A DNA stretch of 17,338 nt from Selenomonadaceae bacterium (GTDB lineage Bacteria; Bacillota; Negativicutes; Selenomonadales; Selenomonadaceae), in NCBI GenBank assembly GCA_016286075.1, contig JAEERZ010000018.1:1-17338 (forward strand). The letters run 5' to 3'. Every line of letters begins with the position of its first letter. Within the stretch, counting starts at the first letter, position 1. Of this stretch, positions 16,325-17,338 are shown piece by piece. A program made the translations under genes and the position numbers. The notes below the pieces were generated by a model. That model was not told the DNA's origin and ran no database searches. It saw only the letters and a program-made list of their open reading frames with translations.

Positions 16325-16882
16325 TTACGCCGATTCCTTCTGCTGACGGATCGCGTCAAGCACATAGACGGCGTTGCGAATAACGCCCTGAAGCACGCCC
16401 ACCGTACCGCTGATCGGAGACTGCATGCTGCCAAGAAGTTTCGCGATAAGAACTTCGCGAGAAGGCAGGGAAGCGAGCGCCTCGACTTCCTTCGCGTCGA
16501 TGACCTTGCCGTCGACCAAACCGGCTTTAATGGTGAGAATTTCCGCGTCAGCCAATTTGTTCTTCTTGATGAATTCGCTGATAACCTTTGCCGGCGCAAC
16601 TGCGTCCTCTTTCGACGACGCCAAAGCAGTAGTGCCTGCCAAATGGGAAACGAGAGCTTCCATACCGGCTTCCTTCGCAGCAATCGTGGTCAGCGTATTC
16701 TTGACAACATGATACGAAACCCCCGCTTCGCGGAGCGCCCTGCGAAGCTGTGTGTCCTGTGCGACCGTGAGGCCTTTATACGACGTCAAAACGGCGCCTT
16801 TCGCAGAAGTCAGTTCCTCTTTAAGGGAAGCGACGATTTCTTTCTTTTCTTGAGAAACCTGCTTGTCATGAATAGCAGACAT
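16325..16882 (-). CDS. rplJ: 50S ribosomal protein L10
   Basis: L10 anchors L7/L12 dimers to 23S rRNA and binds its own leader mRNA for feedback control. The protein is 185 residues and intact. The N-terminal RNA-binding domain includes SYKGLTVAQDTQLRRALREAG and YHVVKNTL. The C-terminal helix that docks L7/L12 is the last 25 or so residues, ending in DAIRQQKESA. The frame is open to GTG at 16889-16891, but the ribosome site AAAGGAGG overlaps that region. The ATG at 16880-16882 is spaced correctly from it and begins MSAIHDKQVS. An L10 leader with an intrinsic terminator lies immediately upstream. Confidence 0.97.
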   Translation of the reverse strand: MSAIHDKQVSQEKKEIVASLKEELTSAKGAVLTSYKGLTVAQDTQLRRALREAGVSYHVVKNTLTTIAAKEAGMEALVSHLAGTTALASSKEDAVAPAKVISEFIKKNKLADAEILTIKAGLVDGKVIDAKEVEALASLPSREVLIAKLLGSMQSPISGTVGVLQGVIRNAVYVLDAIRQQKESA

Positions 16883-16930
16883 CAAACACACCTCCTTTCG
16901 GATAAATCTTCATAAAAACTCGCATAAATC

Positions 16931-16970
16931 AAAAACTGCGGCTTCCGGCCAAAGACTCCGGAAGCCGCAG
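16931..16970 (-). terminator. Intrinsic terminator in the rplJ leader (attenuator)
   Basis: CTGCGGCTTCCGG (16936-16948) pairs perfectly over 13 bp with CCGGAAGCCGCAG (16958-16970) around a 9-base loop. On the minus strand it runs into five Ts. It lies between rplA and rplJ, so it either ends rplA messages or acts as the regulated attenuator of rplJL. Confidence 0.92.
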
Positions 16971-17045
16971 GAAAGTGCAGCGATTCCGGCCTCGGCTGGA
17001 CTTACGGATTTCTCCTGCCTGCTGTCTTAGGCCTTATCTATATGC
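16931..17045 (-). ncRNA. Ribosomal protein L10 leader (cis-regulatory RNA)
   Basis: The minus strand carries the conserved core AGACAGCAGG (17018-17027) and the later CCAGCCGAGG segment. They are enclosed by a GGCCT/AGGCC closing stem (17029-17033 with 16988-16992). This is the arrangement of the L10 leader, where the L10-(L12)4 complex binds a kink-turn-like fold. The attenuator terminator follows it. GCAGGAGA on the RNA (17011-17018) can pair with TTTCCTGC (16967-16974), which includes the base of the terminator's 5' arm. Alternative folding between antiterminator and terminator states is therefore possible. The pairing scheme was drawn by eye. Confidence 0.88.
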
Positions 17046-17064
17046 AGTTTAAGGAAATGCAGCC

Positions 17065-17338
17065 TTACTCAGGCTTCGATGCAAGCTGAACCGGAACGCC
17101 GGGGCCCATCGTAGCCGCCAAAGTCAGGGACTTGATATACTGTCCCTTCGCGCCCGCCGGTTTTGCCTTGATCAGCGTATCGACAAGCATGCGATAGTTT
17201 TCGACAAGCTTCTGGGAATCGAAGGACGCCTTGCCGATAGGGCAATGAACGTTACCGGCCTTGTCCGTACGATACTCGACCTGACCGGCCTTGATCGCCT
17301 TGATCGCCTTCTCGAGATCCATCGTAACCGTGCCGAGC
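17065..17338 (-). CDS. rplA: 50S ribosomal protein L1, C-terminal fragment
   Basis: This is the C-terminal part of L1, about 90 residues, running off the right edge. L1 binds 23S rRNA at the mobile stalk by the E site. The edge peptide LGTVTMDLEKAIKAIKAG, then GQVEYR, a CPIGKASF strand, KAKPAGAKGQYIKS and the final ATMGPGV motif are classic L1. An internal ATG at 17320-17322 is not the start, because the L1 sequence continues in frame through it to the edge. The gene lies 182 bases upstream of rplJ, as in the usual rplK-rplA-rplJ-rplL order. Confidence 0.97.
   Translation of the reverse strand, partial: LGTVTMDLEKAIKAIKAGQVEYRTDKAGNVHCPIGKASFDSQKLVENYRMLVDTLIKAKPAGAKGQYIKSLTLAATMGPGVPVQLASKPE

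Noticed and set aside
1..17338. CRISPR arrays, tRNA or rRNA genes, prophage or transposon genes
   Set aside because: No regularly spaced repeats, cloverleaf sequences, or integrase or transposase motifs were seen on either strand.

Overview
The window looks like chromosomal core sequence from a low-complexity, moderately GC-rich Firmicute. The gene content, the Gram-positive style L10 leader, strong AAGGAGG ribosome sites, frequent TTG starts and a meso-diaminopimelate dehydrogenase fit Negativicutes (Selenomonas-like) best. That placement is an inference, because no 16S or taxonomic marker search was possible. Nothing here looks mobile: there are no insertion sequences, tRNAs, CRISPR arrays or phage genes.

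Layout: nearly everything is on the minus strand, so transcription runs from the right end of the window to the left. At the right edge is the 3' end of rplA (L1). It is followed by an L10 leader with an intrinsic terminator, then rplJ (L10) and rplL (L7/L12), which ends at its own terminator. A 349-nt gap contains a near-consensus promoter and a long U-rich leader with a perfect hairpin just before the rpoB ribosome site. Then come rpoB and rpoC, closed by a terminator. Next is a small two-gene unit, an HD-domain hydrolase followed by ddh (meso-DAP dehydrogenase), with its own terminator. A consensus promoter then drives a class A penicillin-binding protein followed by tyrS. The tyrS end meets the convergent plus-strand AI-2E family transporter gene at a shared bidirectional terminator. 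To the left, the transporter and tsaD are transcribed divergently from two facing promoters, and tsaD is followed by the first 21 codons of a Sir2-family gene cut by the window edge.

Functionally the window combines the translation and transcription core (L1, L10, L7/L12, RNA polymerase beta and beta'), tRNA charging and modification (TyrRS, TsaD), and peptidoglycan metabolism (Ddh makes meso-DAP, the class A PBP polymerises and cross-links wall). I found no undescribed multi-gene system. The best leads are an internally triplicated module that lengthens RpoC between its zinc ligands, the dedicated rpoB promoter and structured leader, and the replacement of the usual rpsL-side neighbours downstream of rpoC by HD/ddh.
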